DNA of 64,000 bases, taken from contig NZ_CP162511.1 of NCBI RefSeq assembly GCF_040939305.1, forward strand, positions 3,348,001-3,412,000, given 5' to 3'. This document shows, piece after piece, positions 8,401-16,337 of the stretch. The translations under genes were made by a program, and so were the position numbers. Position 1 is the stretch's first letter. The number at the start of each line of letters is the position of its first letter. Under the pieces are notes generated by a model. It worked only from the letters and a program-made list of their open reading frames with translations, ran no database searches and had not been told where the DNA came from. Source of the DNA: Herbiconiux sp. A18JL235. GTDB taxonomy: Bacteria > Actinomycetota > Actinomycetes > Actinomycetales > Microbacteriaceae.

Positions 8401-11400
8401 GAAGCCGCGCCGAGTAAAGGCAGGACCTGCCGAGCGACTCGATTGGACATCGACCAAAGCTCATCTTGCGAGTTGCGTTTGGGGTAGCTCTCGATTAGCG
8501 CTGCTGCGGCTTGCGGGTCGAGGTCGCCGCGAGCGTACTTTGCCCAGGTGCTGAGCCAGCTGAGCGCGGGACGCAGGTGGCGATTGAGGTCTTCGTCATT
8601 GGACTTCGCGGGATCGTACTCGCCGCGCTTCGCTGGAACTCGAGTCGGCCGGTAATGATCGACGTCAAGTGCCTCGCCCACGAGCTCCACGCGCAACGCG
8701 ACTGCGAAAAGGAGGCCCGTTCGACCTGGACCGTGTCTGTCACCAAGCCCATTGGGCAGCGAAGGTGGTAGGCATTCGCGAAGTCGCTCTGCGGCTTCCG
8801 TTGCGTCGACGATCGAGTGACGCACAGCCAGTGCACAAAGCCATGAAGCGCCGCGGAGCGCGGTGTCTTCCGCATTCCGGTGGTCGTAGTCTTCGGCAAG
8901 AAGGCGACAACGGATTCGCTTCAGTCTCGCCCATACTTCGCCGACGTCATGCGCATCCACGGTCATGCCAACGCGCTGCATCTCACCAAGAACGCCAAGG
9001 AGTACCGCTGGATGAACGGAAGCAGCAATCAAGCCCAAGACGTCCTCATCGCTGGCTGATGAGATGAGTACCCGAGCAAGCGCTGCGCTCGATTCCAGGA
9101 CGAAGCGAGCTGGACGCCAACCTGAGAGGTATCGGGTGGCCCGATCTGGCCCATCCGTTCGCAGGACCGCTAATGCGATGTGTGCCACTTGTTCTGGAGT
9201 GACGTTCTCGTCTCGCGAATAGCGTTCCCTCGGGGCGCGTGCCCAGGCGGCGATGGCTGACTCGGCTTGCCTCGCTCTGCTCCTGGCTGTACTCGCCCCT
9301 CCAGCGGTGTGGGCAAGCAATGCTGCTTCGGAGCCGAGTGTCGAACCCGGCCAGCTCTCTGGCAGTTCTCGCGACGCGATTAGTTCACCGAGCACTCGAG
9401 AATCCATCTGTGAACCGGCTAGGTCAGGGTTGTCTCTGATGATCGCGAATTGGCGGCCCTTTCCCGCGCGTCCGGCGCCGGCGCGCATGGCGAGCTGGAC
9501 GATCGAGTCCGGACGGCGTAGCTGGACAGCGGCACGGAGACCGAACTCCACCCGGAGGTGCTCGACTTGGGTACGCTCGACGTCGCTCTTTGTTGGCAAG
9601 GCATCATCCGTGGCGACGAGGACGAGGAGTTCGTCGTGGAGATTTGCGCTCCAGAGGACCTCCGGCAGGGATGACGCGGCGTAAGCAGACGATCCGCTCA
9701 GCGCTCGCAAGTGCGCCGCGGCCTGGGTCGCGACCTCCTGTCTTGCTGGGTGCCACTTTCGGAAGTACGTTTCGGTTGGCTCGTCGAGGAATTGGACACT
9801 TTGCCCATCCAAGATCAGGCCTCTGCCGAGGTCTGATATGAAACTGCGCAGGCTTGCGGCCTGCGTGCCGGCGAGTTCCGCTAATACGTCTAATGGAACA
9901 CTCGGACGTAAGAGCGTTAGGAGTTGCGCCGCGCGTTCGAGTTCTGCTCGCGCTCTGCCGGCGTTACCGAATGCGTTCGCAACTTGCTCTTGCATGAGAG
10001 AGTCGAGCGCTGTTTCGGCGCTCACTAGGCCCGCGACCCGACCAAGAGCGTCATGAATTGATGCGGTTTCAAACAGCACCGTTGAAACGACTCGCGGATT
10101 ACCCGCGGTTCGATCATGAATCTCTATAACATCCAGATTGGTCGCCGCCGGATGAAAGCTTGAAACAAGCCGCGCCGTCTCTTCGGGCCTAAACGCTGGC
10201 AGCTCGAGTGAAGCCAAGCCGACGGGCGCCTCAAGGCGATCGACACGTTCTGGTCGACAGGTGAGCACGATGCGAACATTCGACGGAATATTGGCTTGTA
10301 GCCTGAGGAGGTCGCGCACAAATGGCCTGGAATCTGCGTTGTCCTCGGCTGCGATCACAGCATTGTCGGCCGCGTCCACCACAATGACCAACTGCCGGTT
10401 TCCGCTCTGCATGAGCATCTCGCTTGCCTGATTCAGACGACGCACGAAAGCCTTGGTGTACTCCTCGGGAGCGAGATTGCCAGCATGGACAATCGGAAAG
10501 CATAATCCCAGTCCGGCCATTTCGGTCGCCAGTTGAACGAGCCCGTCCCGGTGACGATGTCTCGATTGAGCTGGATTCCGATAATTGCCATTCCCGAAGC
10601 AGTCGTAGATTATTACGTCGGCACGATCAGTTACCAAGCCTGGCAGCGCCCGAGCGAAGGTGCTCTTGCCTACGCCGCCCTCGGCAGTAACAACCATCGC
10701 TCCAGTGGCTTCAAGAATCTGGTCCGCGAGTTCCCTGTAGGCATCTCGCTTCATGAATGGCGCGTCGTCGAGCAGACACGGCGCCGGGGTGAGCTCATCC
10801 TCTCGGCACCCAAACGCCGTGAGGACGTCTGCCCTCAGGATTGGGCCATCCGACTCAGTGCTCGCTCGCGAAGCGACGAGGTCCACGAGAGATGCCGACA
10901 CGCGAAGGTCAGCGTCGGCAGTGAGGCCGCCAACCTCTCGATCCAGCCCACGCCGGAGGGCTGTGATTCCGGGCTCGTTGCCTCGCAGGTCGAGCCGCGA
11001 ACATACAGACACCGCAGCAGCGACGGTGAGTTTCGCAACATCGTTCAACCTGGCGGCCGGCGATCCTTCTATGGGCGATTGACCAGTCGCCAGATGGCGC
11101 ACGGCAATGATCACTTCCGGAGAGATCGGCTTGTTCGTCACGATAGAGAAACGAATGGTGGCGTGGGGATGACGCGTGTGTAACGCATTGTCGAGCAGAG
11201 CGAACTTGCTGAGGACCTTGCCGACCTCGCCCAGGGTGAGGTTCTCGTCAGAGCGCAGCGTCGAATGCTTGAACTGGCGCACTTTCAGGGACGTGAAGTT
11301 CCCATCTGGCGTTCCGTAATACTCGGTGAGGTCTATGACTTCGGAACCGTCTGGCTCTTCCTCCGAAGAGGCTGAGCCAGCTCCCTCCACGAACACTTGC

Positions 11401-11546
11401 TGGAGGTTGGACGCGGGGCTCAAGAGCTGTAGAAGGCGCGCTGCACCCCAGGTGTAATGGAATCGGTCACCGTCGCGCGACGCGCGCACCCGCTCCGATG
11501 CGTTGGAACCGCTTCGCTTAGTGGAAGAGCCCTTCGCCGCAGCCAC
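5352..11546 (-). CDS. Cap4-like nuclease/STAND ATPase, Avs3-like antiphage protein
   Basis: Giant 2064-residue protein. Residues about 28-140 resemble Cap4/DUF4297-type nucleases: FHYTWGAARLL, then acidic E54, D72 (VIDLTEYYG) and Q91-x-K93 (RQFKHS), fitting a PD-(D/E)xK core. A STAND-type NTPase follows, with Walker A EGGVGKST (289-296), Walker B LVIVVD ending at D391, and a sensor-like LTCRPER (about 428-434). The remaining roughly 1500 residues are helical repeat-like, as in target-sensing regions of Avs proteins, where binding of a phage protein triggers oligomerisation and DNA cleavage. Avs identity and phage target are inferred; the nuclease and P-loop motifs are seen. First gene of a two-gene operon, preceded by a GGTGAC repeat cluster. 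Confidence 0.85.
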   Translation of the reverse strand: MAAAKGSSTKRSGSNASERVRASRDGDRFHYTWGAARLLQLLSPASNLQQVFVEGAGSASSEEEPDGSEVIDLTEYYGTPDGNFTSLKVRQFKHSTLRSDENLTLGEVGKVLSKFALLDNALHTRHPHATIRFSIVTNKPISPEVIIAVRHLATGQSPIEGSPAARLNDVAKLTVAAAVSVCSRLDLRGNEPGITALRRGLDREVGGLTADADLRVSASLVDLVASRASTESDGPILRADVLTAFGCREDELTPAPCLLDDAPFMKRDAYRELADQILEATGAMVVTAEGGVGKSTFARALPGLVTDRADVIIYDCFGNGNYRNPAQSRHRHRDGLVQLATEMAGLGLCFPIVHAGNLAPEEYTKAFVRRLNQASEMLMQSGNRQLVIVVDAADNAVIAAEDNADSRPFVRDLLRLQANIPSNVRIVLTCRPERVDRLEAPVGLASLELPAFRPEETARLVSSFHPAATNLDVIEIHDRTAGNPRVVSTVLFETASIHDALGRVAGLVSAETALDSLMQEQVANAFGNAGRARAELERAAQLLTLLRPSVPLDVLAELAGTQAASLRSFISDLGRGLILDGQSVQFLDEPTETYFRKWHPARQEVATQAAAHLRALSGSSAYAASSLPEVLWSANLHDELLVLVATDDALPTKSDVERTQVEHLRVEFGLRAAVQLRRPDSIVQLAMRAGAGRAGKGRQFAIIRDNPDLAGSQMDSRVLGELIASRELPESWPGSTLGSEAALLAHTAGGASTARSRARQAESAIAAWARAPRERYSRDENVTPEQVAHIALAVLRTDGPDRATRYLSGWRPARFVLESSAALARVLISSASDEDVLGLIAASVHPAVLLGVLGEMQRVGMTVDAHDVGEVWARLKRIRCRLLAEDYDHRNAEDTALRGASWLCALAVRHSIVDATEAAERLRECLPPSLPNGLGDRHGPGRTGLLFAVALRVELVGEALDVDHYRPTRVPAKRGEYDPAKSNDEDLNRHLRPALSWLSTWAKYARGDLDPQAAAALIESYPKRNSQDELWSMSNRVARQVLPLLGAASEEEAVTDACNQVIQAITADAPIAGALDLILGLRGDARFAQAVLDLSNAARHALNTTAEGADSKADTLVRIARGLHHFSQAEARSYFDQAVKAATGPGEDALQRWDAIVALTRAAAGIDPLDALGLAERVAHLGEAVEPIVYDGFNQQLLVAALALVSGTNALRVLGQWRDRRFGTLDWQFGAFVEGDDALLMGRPDLTIVLAPFSTNLGLNAALRELDASGALDARTLLAASNLANRLGRSLDAEFAQTPLPDPPRANYPDDLRSTTFDLTPDEEAERAARLEECKMQIAALDLTQTSGVDVAVRLQQEAHSYGESLFIAEVFARPMLQWGPILDAALSSDALNDYELTKLLNEALARPRTAQSFVDSLKSAVSTYVDRHGARLLHHNWMSFDLPAAADLLEVRTTDLLQRALDHLSLEEALTDADHCYMLAAGASAVLDPSTAARVLGEALTALEGELGLSPRTAIDHTPADLIDIAVANFLWAALGDPRSAVRWQAAHAVRTAIELGVSAVIVALGSAVIRGDAAGYADDRFLFYGMSAAEWFLVAVERVAHDDPSAIDALLSAVIEISDRYPDHAVIQGHCSSVARLATSLAGRSVGTDWSTELAEPVILEGWHRPTHPNPMMKGAPRGEHRFDFDFDEFVLGKLTKALVITHQEVLDAASALILDEWGWRADGERLEDPRRTVGVYNDGETYGYKWEVPKAEDLNYYLERHAALTLAGRLMRTTSPYREPDAERPDVLEWLADFDIARHDGRWITDQRSLVPGPLATVGPRGGSEVHKSQFLAALKPADGWVTVWQSASVTEYDRSLSIHIASALVNPEAAGALVRALQTADGCWSFRIPSSDLDDEDFQFASPPFQLLGWVSTPYSEGGIDRLDPLATKLTPELPRPSADTVEALSFRSCSGGLRWESENGDTVLASETWAEISVGRESHGPSGNRLRITTEALDRMLGHFDTALIVEVRVNREDHRTHYADISDNDDEGGGADHDNDFWVFSYEPGTGWTDFNRRAGAR

Positions 11547-11590
11547 TCTTCAACGCTCCCGATGAGACGGATAGCACCGCGCTGAAATCT

Positions 11591-11661
11591 GGTGACGACT
11601 TGTCACGTCGGCACTGGGTGACATCACCTGGCGGGAACCTCCTACCGGTGACCGGGTCACC
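11591..11661. promoter_or_regulatory. Cluster of GGTGAC/GTCACC inverted repeats upstream of the Avs-like gene
   Basis: Three dyads with the same half-site occur within 71 bp: GGTGAC with GTCAC (11591-11606), GGTGACATCACC (11617-11628), and GGTGACCGGGTCACC (11647-11661). The cluster starts 45 bp upstream of the start codon of the large ATPase gene. Repeated dyads there suggest an operator array or a promoter-proximal regulator site. No regulator gene is encoded in the island. Confidence 0.5.
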
Positions 11662-12015
11662 TACTGTGCGTCCAGTATCGTTTATTTTCCCTCATCTCCG
11701 CCCCTCGCGCTTGGATGACACGCGCCAAGCGATCGATGGCATCGAGCATCCCGGGCACGTAAACGAGGAGCATCGCCTCCGCTAGTCCACGGTGCAGGCG
11801 CGAGCTCTAGACCTACGCATAAACGCCAGTGCGGCGGGCCTTTAAATCCTGACCAATTGCTAGCGACGATCCCTGGACGTACCGGTGCCGAGCATCAGTT
11901 GCGTGGCGCGGAGCTAAACGCCCTCGCTGGTCAGCCCTTCGATAAGGTCTCGAGCGTCTGGCACTGATCGTGCCCGACTGTTGACTACCCCGTCGACGGG
12001 CTTCCGGTAACCACC
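11662..12015. other. Intergenic stretch without a supported gene
   Basis: About 350 bp between the repeat cluster and the hypothetical gene at 12016. The open frames here are short, composition-driven and resemble no family. I see no RNA gene. It must hold the promoter for the rightward genes of the island, but no clear hexamers stand out. Confidence 0.4.
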
Positions 12016-12315
12016 GTGGTGCGCACATCCGCCGACCTCGCTGCGTCGTTGCTGGATTCCGACCACCTCGCCGGCGTTCTGTCCGCCGCGGTCGAGAATC
12101 TGGATGTCGATGTTGAGGAGCTCGCGAAGGCGCTCTACCCCTATGCCACGCGCTACGGCTTCGATTCCGGACAAGCGCTTCTCGCAGAGGTTGCACCCGG
12201 ATACGTGGCAGTCACGCGCTCGTCCGGGCTTCGGAAGCAGGTCATGAAGCTTCTCCTACAGCCGGATGGCGTGAAGTCACTTCTGTCATTTCTCGAGGAG
12301 CGCCTCGCGTCGTAA
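12016..12315 (+). CDS. Hypothetical island protein
   Basis: 99-residue soluble protein with a GTG start (a second GTG follows directly). The sequence is well-formed and helical (residues about 5-45 and 70-97), with an Asp/Val/Glu-rich segment VENLDVDVEELAKAL and a Leu-rich end. No domain recognised and no strong ribosome site. It lies inside the island, on the opposite strand to the Avs-like operon and the same strand as the ImmA-like/PIN-like pair, 252 bp upstream of that pair. It could be accessory to that module, but nothing shows this. Confidence 0.6.
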   Translation: MVRTSADLAASLLDSDHLAGVLSAAVENLDVDVEELAKALYPYATRYGFDSGQALLAEVAPGYVAVTRSSGLRKQVMKLLLQPDGVKSLLSFLEERLAS

Positions 12316-12567
12316 GGCATTTCACCGCTGGTGAGGTAGCACACAACGCTCTAGCGCAAAGAGGCGCAATGCCATGCTTAGTGCCTGCGGCACCGCAGCC
12401 AGTCGATGACCCAATGACGCAAACAGCGGAGGCCGAGCTCGAGGAGAGTCCGGCGTGGAGAACGCGCGAGAGACGCTCAGACGTATACGTTTCGAGCCAT
12501 CGGCATGAATCGTTGTCCGGCAGATCCTGATCGCCTTGGGGACGATCAGGTCGGGGCTGGGGGGCTT

Positions 12568-13740
12568 ATGGACTTGCTGATCAACGGGGAACGCTTTCCG
12601 ATCGATCGAGACGTCTTCACAGAGCTGCTCGAGAACTCCACCGTGAGCGGCCGAGCGCCTTATCAACATGCACTCGAACGCGACGAGATCAGTTACCCCA
12701 CGCTCGTGGAACTTGCGCGGAAAGCAGAGATACCGCATCCGCTGTTCTTCGCCCCACTCGCCCACGTCCAAACCCAAGTACGCACAAAGACGGAGAAGTT
12801 GCTGCAGGGTGTTGCGCCTGACACGTTCACTGTAAACACGAGGTCCACGATCAAGCTCCGCGACGTGGAACTCATCATCAAGGACCTCCTCCGGAAACAG
12901 TCGCTCGCGAAGAAGCACGATCCGGCGCTCGTCAAGAACAAGATTGTCGGCCTTCTTCGTCGGCCCGGCGCGACCGTCCGCGAAGATGCAGACAAGCTCG
13001 TGGCGGCGCTAGGACTTGATCTCCCCACGGTCCGCCGAGCCCGCACCAAGGAGATCGCGCTCGAGTTGCTCATCGAACAACTTGAAACATACCAAGTACT
13101 GGTATCTCGCAGCGTGCGCGGCTACATGCCCCAGATTCTCGACGGGGTGCATTTCAGTGGAATGACGATTCGAGACCCGAAGGTGCCGTACGTCTTCCTC
13201 GCAGGCGGCGACCACGGCGACTTCCAAGAGCCGCCGGGACGGCAGATCTTCACCCTCGTATTGATGGCCGTTCTGATCGCCCGCGGAATCTTCGCCCCCG
13301 TGACTTACGACGCGAACAGTCACGCCCCAGATGCCGGCCGCGAATACGACATCGTCGGAGAGATTCTCATGCCCGCAAGTCAACTTCAGGACATCGCTCT
13401 GGATAGCCTCGACGAAGTGAGGATCGCGGCCGACTCTTTCAAAGTAACCCCTAGCGCTATGGCCGTGCGTGCGATGCGCGTTGGCAAACTCGGCTCTGAA
13501 ACGGCCCTTGAGTTCCTCGGCGAGCTCAGGCGTGAATTCCAGGAACTCCCGAAGCCGGGACCGCGAAATCAACCGAAGCCCGTGAACGCCGTCCGCAAGT
13601 ACAGCGGGCGAGCTCTCACTGCGCGGATGCTCGCAGCTGTCGAGGAAGGCAGACTCTCTGACCGCGAGTTTTGCCGTGTCGTCTGCCACAATCATCTCTC
13701 CAGCGCCGACTTCGGCGAGCTGAAAGCGGTACTCCGGTGA
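12568..13740 (+). CDS. Degenerate ImmA/IrrE-like protein paired with a PIN-like protein
   Basis: 390 residues from the ATG at 12568, which has a GGGG-rich ribosome site; an upstream ATG at 12505 is less likely. The N-terminal two-thirds is helical. Residues about 205-320 follow the ImmA/IrrE pattern: VPYVFLAGGDHGDFQEPPGRQIFTL, then an EILMP-like segment (REYDIVGEILMP), then a VTPSAMAVRAMRVGKL helix. The HExxH zinc motif expected after the FTL strand is absent, replaced by a hydrophobic LVLMAVLIARGIF stretch, so it should not be an active protease. Its stop overlaps the start of the PIN-like gene (GTGA), which suggests an antitoxin or neutralising partner. Confidence 0.7.
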   Translation: MDLLINGERFPIDRDVFTELLENSTVSGRAPYQHALERDEISYPTLVELARKAEIPHPLFFAPLAHVQTQVRTKTEKLLQGVAPDTFTVNTRSTIKLRDVELIIKDLLRKQSLAKKHDPALVKNKIVGLLRRPGATVREDADKLVAALGLDLPTVRRARTKEIALELLIEQLETYQVLVSRSVRGYMPQILDGVHFSGMTIRDPKVPYVFLAGGDHGDFQEPPGRQIFTLVLMAVLIARGIFAPVTYDANSHAPDAGREYDIVGEILMPASQLQDIALDSLDEVRIAADSFKVTPSAMAVRAMRVGKLGSETALEFLGELRREFQELPKPGPRNQPKPVNAVRKYSGRALTARMLAAVEEGRLSDREFCRVVCHNHLSSADFGELKAVLR

Positions 13741-14201
13741 ACGAGGAACTGTTCTTACTCGACAACAACGCACTGTCCCACCTGACGCTGTCGCAGCGCG
13801 CCAGCCTGTTCTTCCGAATGCGCTGCTTCCTCCCGACCGAGATCATCCATGAGGCGGACGGGTTTCCGGACGCTGCGGCGTTCAAGGACATCGAGTATCC
13901 GACCACGGGCAGCGTCCTCAAGCACCTAGGTACGGTCATGGCCGCGATTCCCGCTGGCGACACTAACCTCGTGAATCTTTATGCGAACAAGGGAGCCGGC
14001 GACCCGATGCTCATCGCTTGCGCGCTCGACGGCATGGAGAAGGCAGCCCCACTTCTGTGGGGACCGACGTGGGTAGTCATCTCAAATGACAAGGCTGTGC
14101 GTGCCGTGTCAACCGAGCTCGGTGTTGAGGCCCGCTCGCGGGACGAATTCTTCAGGAGGACTGTAGACGAATGGAGGTCACCAGACTCCTTCGACGGATG
14201 A
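13737..14201 (+). CDS. PIN-like domain protein (putative RNase, toxin-like)
   Basis: 154 residues, GTG start overlapping the upstream stop codon as GTGA, so translation is coupled. It shows the spaced acidic residues of PIN-like nucleases: LLDNNAL near the N-terminus, GAGDPMLIACAL in the middle (about residues 82-93), and WVVISNDKAVRA near residue 115. It resembles PIN-like proteins (for example DUF4411) that neighbour ImmA/IrrE-type genes. The likely role is metal-dependent RNA cleavage held in check by the partner gene; this is inferred from motif and coupling. It is the last gene before the island's right end. Confidence 0.7.
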   Translation: MNEELFLLDNNALSHLTLSQRASLFFRMRCFLPTEIIHEADGFPDAAAFKDIEYPTTGSVLKHLGTVMAAIPAGDTNLVNLYANKGAGDPMLIACALDGMEKAAPLLWGPTWVVISNDKAVRAVSTELGVEARSRDEFFRRTVDEWRSPDSFDG

Positions 14202-14348
14202 TTCGTAACGGTGTTCGGTGAGCACGTGAGGCCGACGCAGATTTCTACGCTGGCCAATCTCGGCTCGGCCGTCATGACCCGCGACATCCTCGACGACCTG
14301 TTCGACGACGACTCGACCCCATGTCCGCGAGAACGCAAGAGGTCGCAA

Positions 14349-14370
14349 GTGTGGGCAAAGTGTGGGCAAA
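14349..14370 (+). repeat. Tandem 11-bp arm-type repeat, right end of island 1
   Basis: Two perfect tandem copies of GTGTGGGCAAA (14349-14359 and 14360-14370). They end 74 bp inside the tRNA-Arg attachment copy; a diverged version lies inside the left end at 4590-4611 in the same orientation. The surrounding stretch 14202-14441 has no supported gene. Confidence 0.55.
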
Positions 14371-14441
14371 CGCCGTCTTCTAGAGAAGGCGAGAGGCGCC
14401 AGATCCGCGTGATTACAGAGATATGGGGCCTCGCACAAGGG

Positions 14442-14513
14442 TGCCCCTGGAGGGACTCGAACCCCCAACCCTTTCCTTAGGACGGAACTGCTCTTCCATT
14501 GAGCTACAGAGGC
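14442..14513 (-). tRNA. tRNA-Arg(CCT)
   Basis: On the minus strand the sequence folds as a full tRNA: acceptor GCCTCTG with CAGGGGC, D-arm GCTC/GAGC, anticodon loop GTCCTAA giving anticodon CCT (reads AGG), and T-arm with GGTTCGAGTCC. The encoded 3' end is A then CC, not a full CCA. It is the integration target of the island to its left; the 3' half is duplicated at 4469-4487. Confidence 0.95.
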
Positions 14514-14526
14514 TGACCGGTCCAGT

Positions 14527-15726
14527 CTAGAGCGCTCGTTCGATGTTGCGCGCGACGTAGGCCCTGGCGTCGGCAGCCTGGTCGGCATCAACACCGCTCC
14601 ACACCTCGTCGTTGTGCTCGGCCACACGCTCGGCGACCCTGCGAACCACGCCAACCACCTCATCCGGGTCCATCCCGACCGTTCGGGCCAACGAAGCCCA
14701 ATGACGAGACGTCACCTCGCGCGCGTAACGCGCTCCGCCGATCGGCATCGCCAGCTTCTGGTCGACGTCGGGGTAAAGAAACATCGGCAGCACGTCATAC
14801 ATCGGCGACAACAAGATGCCGCTCGGCCGCAGCAAGAGGGAGTAGTTCTTCGCATGGGCATCCGAGTTGCCGACGAGAACGGTGAACGCCAGCTGCGCGA
14901 GAAAGCTCCGTCGGAGGGTGCCGTCGTCATCGACCGGCTTCAGCCGGGCCATCACCTGGGCGACGGACACCTCGTACTTTCGATCGGGCGGCAGGCCCAG
15001 ACTCTGAGCGATGTCTTCGGCGTGCAGGCGTCGCGAGAGCGGGCCGGTGCCCGCTTCCCGGTCGAATCGTTCGATCACGTACGACGTCTGATCGCCGAAC
15101 CGCAGCACCTCCGCTTGTGGAGCACCGACGCCCGCCAGCGCTGCGAGCTCGATCGTCGCCGCCTCCGCGGCCTCTATGTTCCGATGCTCCGCGCTCCCGG
15201 GCTTGACGATGTGCGTCGACGGAACCGAGGCGTTGGGCCAGTACCAGTCACCCTCGACCCAGGCGAGCGCAAACTTGCCCTGGGCCCCGGCTAACGAGAA
15301 ACGCGCCGAACCACTGCGCGGCACGGTTTCGCTCGAGTCCCGCTTGATTGCGGCTGCACGCTCCGCGATATCGCGGTGAAGGGCAGGACTGAGTTCCGCG
15401 GCACCCACCGAGGGGCTCCCGCCCTCCGGCAGGAGAACGAGACCTCCGGCCACGTCGCCACCGGCCGCAGACAGCAGGTCGAAGGCACTCGCGCTCCGCG
15501 CCGAATAGGCGAATGCCATCCGCTGGCGGGTTCGTTCGTTCTCGGGGAGCAGGTTCTCGAGAAAGTTCGCCGAGGCAAGCTTCGTGGCCCGGCCGTCTCG
15601 AGGTAGTGATAGCGAGAGAGGAGTCGCCGGAGCATCCTCGTCGTACTCGAAGCGCGGCGGCCCATCACCGAAGACGAATTGTCCGGCGTGATGCCCTTCC
15701 AGCCACGCCTCCAGCCGCCCACTCAC
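14527..15726 (-). CDS. hipA: HipA-family serine/threonine kinase (toxin)
   Basis: 399 residues. Type II HipA kinases phosphorylate an essential cytoplasmic target (glutamyl-tRNA synthetase in E. coli) and cause growth arrest. Visible motifs: SLAGAQGK (144-151), whose Ser144 aligns with the autophosphorylated Ser150 of E. coli HipA; catalytic GNSDAHAKN with D289 and N294; metal-binding D311 in SPMYD. All key residues are present, so the kinase should be active. The start overlaps the hipB stop by 4 nt (ATGA). It abuts the tRNA-Arg gene, outside the island. Confidence 0.93.
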   Translation of the reverse strand: MSGRLEAWLEGHHAGQFVFGDGPPRFEYDEDAPATPLSLSLPRDGRATKLASANFLENLLPENERTRQRMAFAYSARSASAFDLLSAAGGDVAGGLVLLPEGGSPSVGAAELSPALHRDIAERAAAIKRDSSETVPRSGSARFSLAGAQGKFALAWVEGDWYWPNASVPSTHIVKPGSAEHRNIEAAEAATIELAALAGVGAPQAEVLRFGDQTSYVIERFDREAGTGPLSRRLHAEDIAQSLGLPPDRKYEVSVAQVMARLKPVDDDGTLRRSFLAQLAFTVLVGNSDAHAKNYSLLLRPSGILLSPMYDVLPMFLYPDVDQKLAMPIGGARYAREVTSRHWASLARTVGMDPDEVVGVVRRVAERVAEHNDEVWSGVDADQAADARAYVARNIERAL

Positions 15727-16337
15727 GACAGGACCATGTCGGGCAAGGCGGTCGGCTCGATGTCCAGCGCCCGCAGAACTCGCCGAACCTCACCGGGAGA
15801 GGTGAGTGGCTGCGATGACTCGATGTTCTTCACAAGCCGAGCCGAGACACTAGCCCTCTCGGCCAGTTCCTCACGGCTCTCACCCCGGATGGCTCGTTCG
15901 GAAGCAACCACCTCGGCGAGGTCGAATCTGCTCCGCAAGTATTCCGGCCCCCGCTGCAGCGCCGCTCGAATGTAGTCGTCGTCCGCCCGATCTGCCCTAG
16001 CCGTAAGGCTGTCCAGATAGAGCTCGGCCGGGGCATCCGCCGGACGCCAGTCCGCGAGGAGGCGCGACGGCCTGTCGCTCTCCCGAAGCCGGCGGATCCG
16101 CTCCGCCGTGCGCATCCGATCGTGGCCGCTGAGTCCAACCAGGGCGCGCGACCGCACGGCTCTGCCGAGCATCAGCCAGGATCGCACCGAGAGCGCACGA
16201 CGCTCCTTGCTCGGCGCGAGCCCATCGATCTCCCAGCCGACACCGACCCGATGAGCCCGGATGCGCCCGTCGGCGATCAAAGCCCGTACACGCCGCGGAG
16301 ACACACCGAGCTGCGCAGCAGCCTCGGTCACCTTCAT
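15723..16337 (-). CDS. hipB: HipB-like antitoxin with two DNA-binding domains
   Basis: 204 residues, first gene of the hipBA operon. The N-terminus (1-45) looks like an excisionase/MerR-type HTH_17 (VTEAAAQLGVSPRRVRALIADGRI), whereas the C-terminus (about 148-200) is an XRE HTH (ESREELAERASVSARLVKNIES). Typical HipB is only about 70-90 residues with the XRE domain alone. Its role is to bind the operon promoter and restrain HipA. The promoter is visible: TATAGT (minus strand, 16344-16349) ends 6 nt before the ATG, so the message is probably leaderless. Confidence 0.85.
   Translation of the reverse strand: MKVTEAAAQLGVSPRRVRALIADGRIRAHRVGVGWEIDGLAPSKERRALSVRSWLMLGRAVRSRALVGLSGHDRMRTAERIRRLRESDRPSRLLADWRPADAPAELYLDSLTARADRADDDYIRAALQRGPEYLRSRFDLAEVVASERAIRGESREELAERASVSARLVKNIESSQPLTSPGEVRRVLRALDIEPTALPDMVLS

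Larger units (their letters stand above)
4469..14462. mobile_element. Genomic island integrated at tRNA-Arg(CCT), integrase-less
   Basis: A 10-kb block bounded by two copies of the tRNA-Arg 3' end in the same orientation (4469-4487 and 14444-14462; 18 of 19 bases identical). The intact tRNA is at the right end and its 3' end points into the island, as expected for tyrosine-recombinase integration. The interior looks clearly less GC-rich than the flanks. It carries an Avs3-like defence locus, a hypothetical gene, and an ImmA-like/PIN-like pair. Paired 11-bp repeats lie inside both ends. No integrase or excisionase gene is visible, so the element is either decayed or mobilised in trans. Confidence 0.7.

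Noticed and set aside
14211-14480. Frame ending inside tRNA-Arg, possibly an integrase tail
   Set aside because: The ending VWAKCGQ resembles text seen at integrase 3' ends, but this comes from the GTGGGCAAA repeats themselves; no catalytic motif (R..HxxR..Y) is present.
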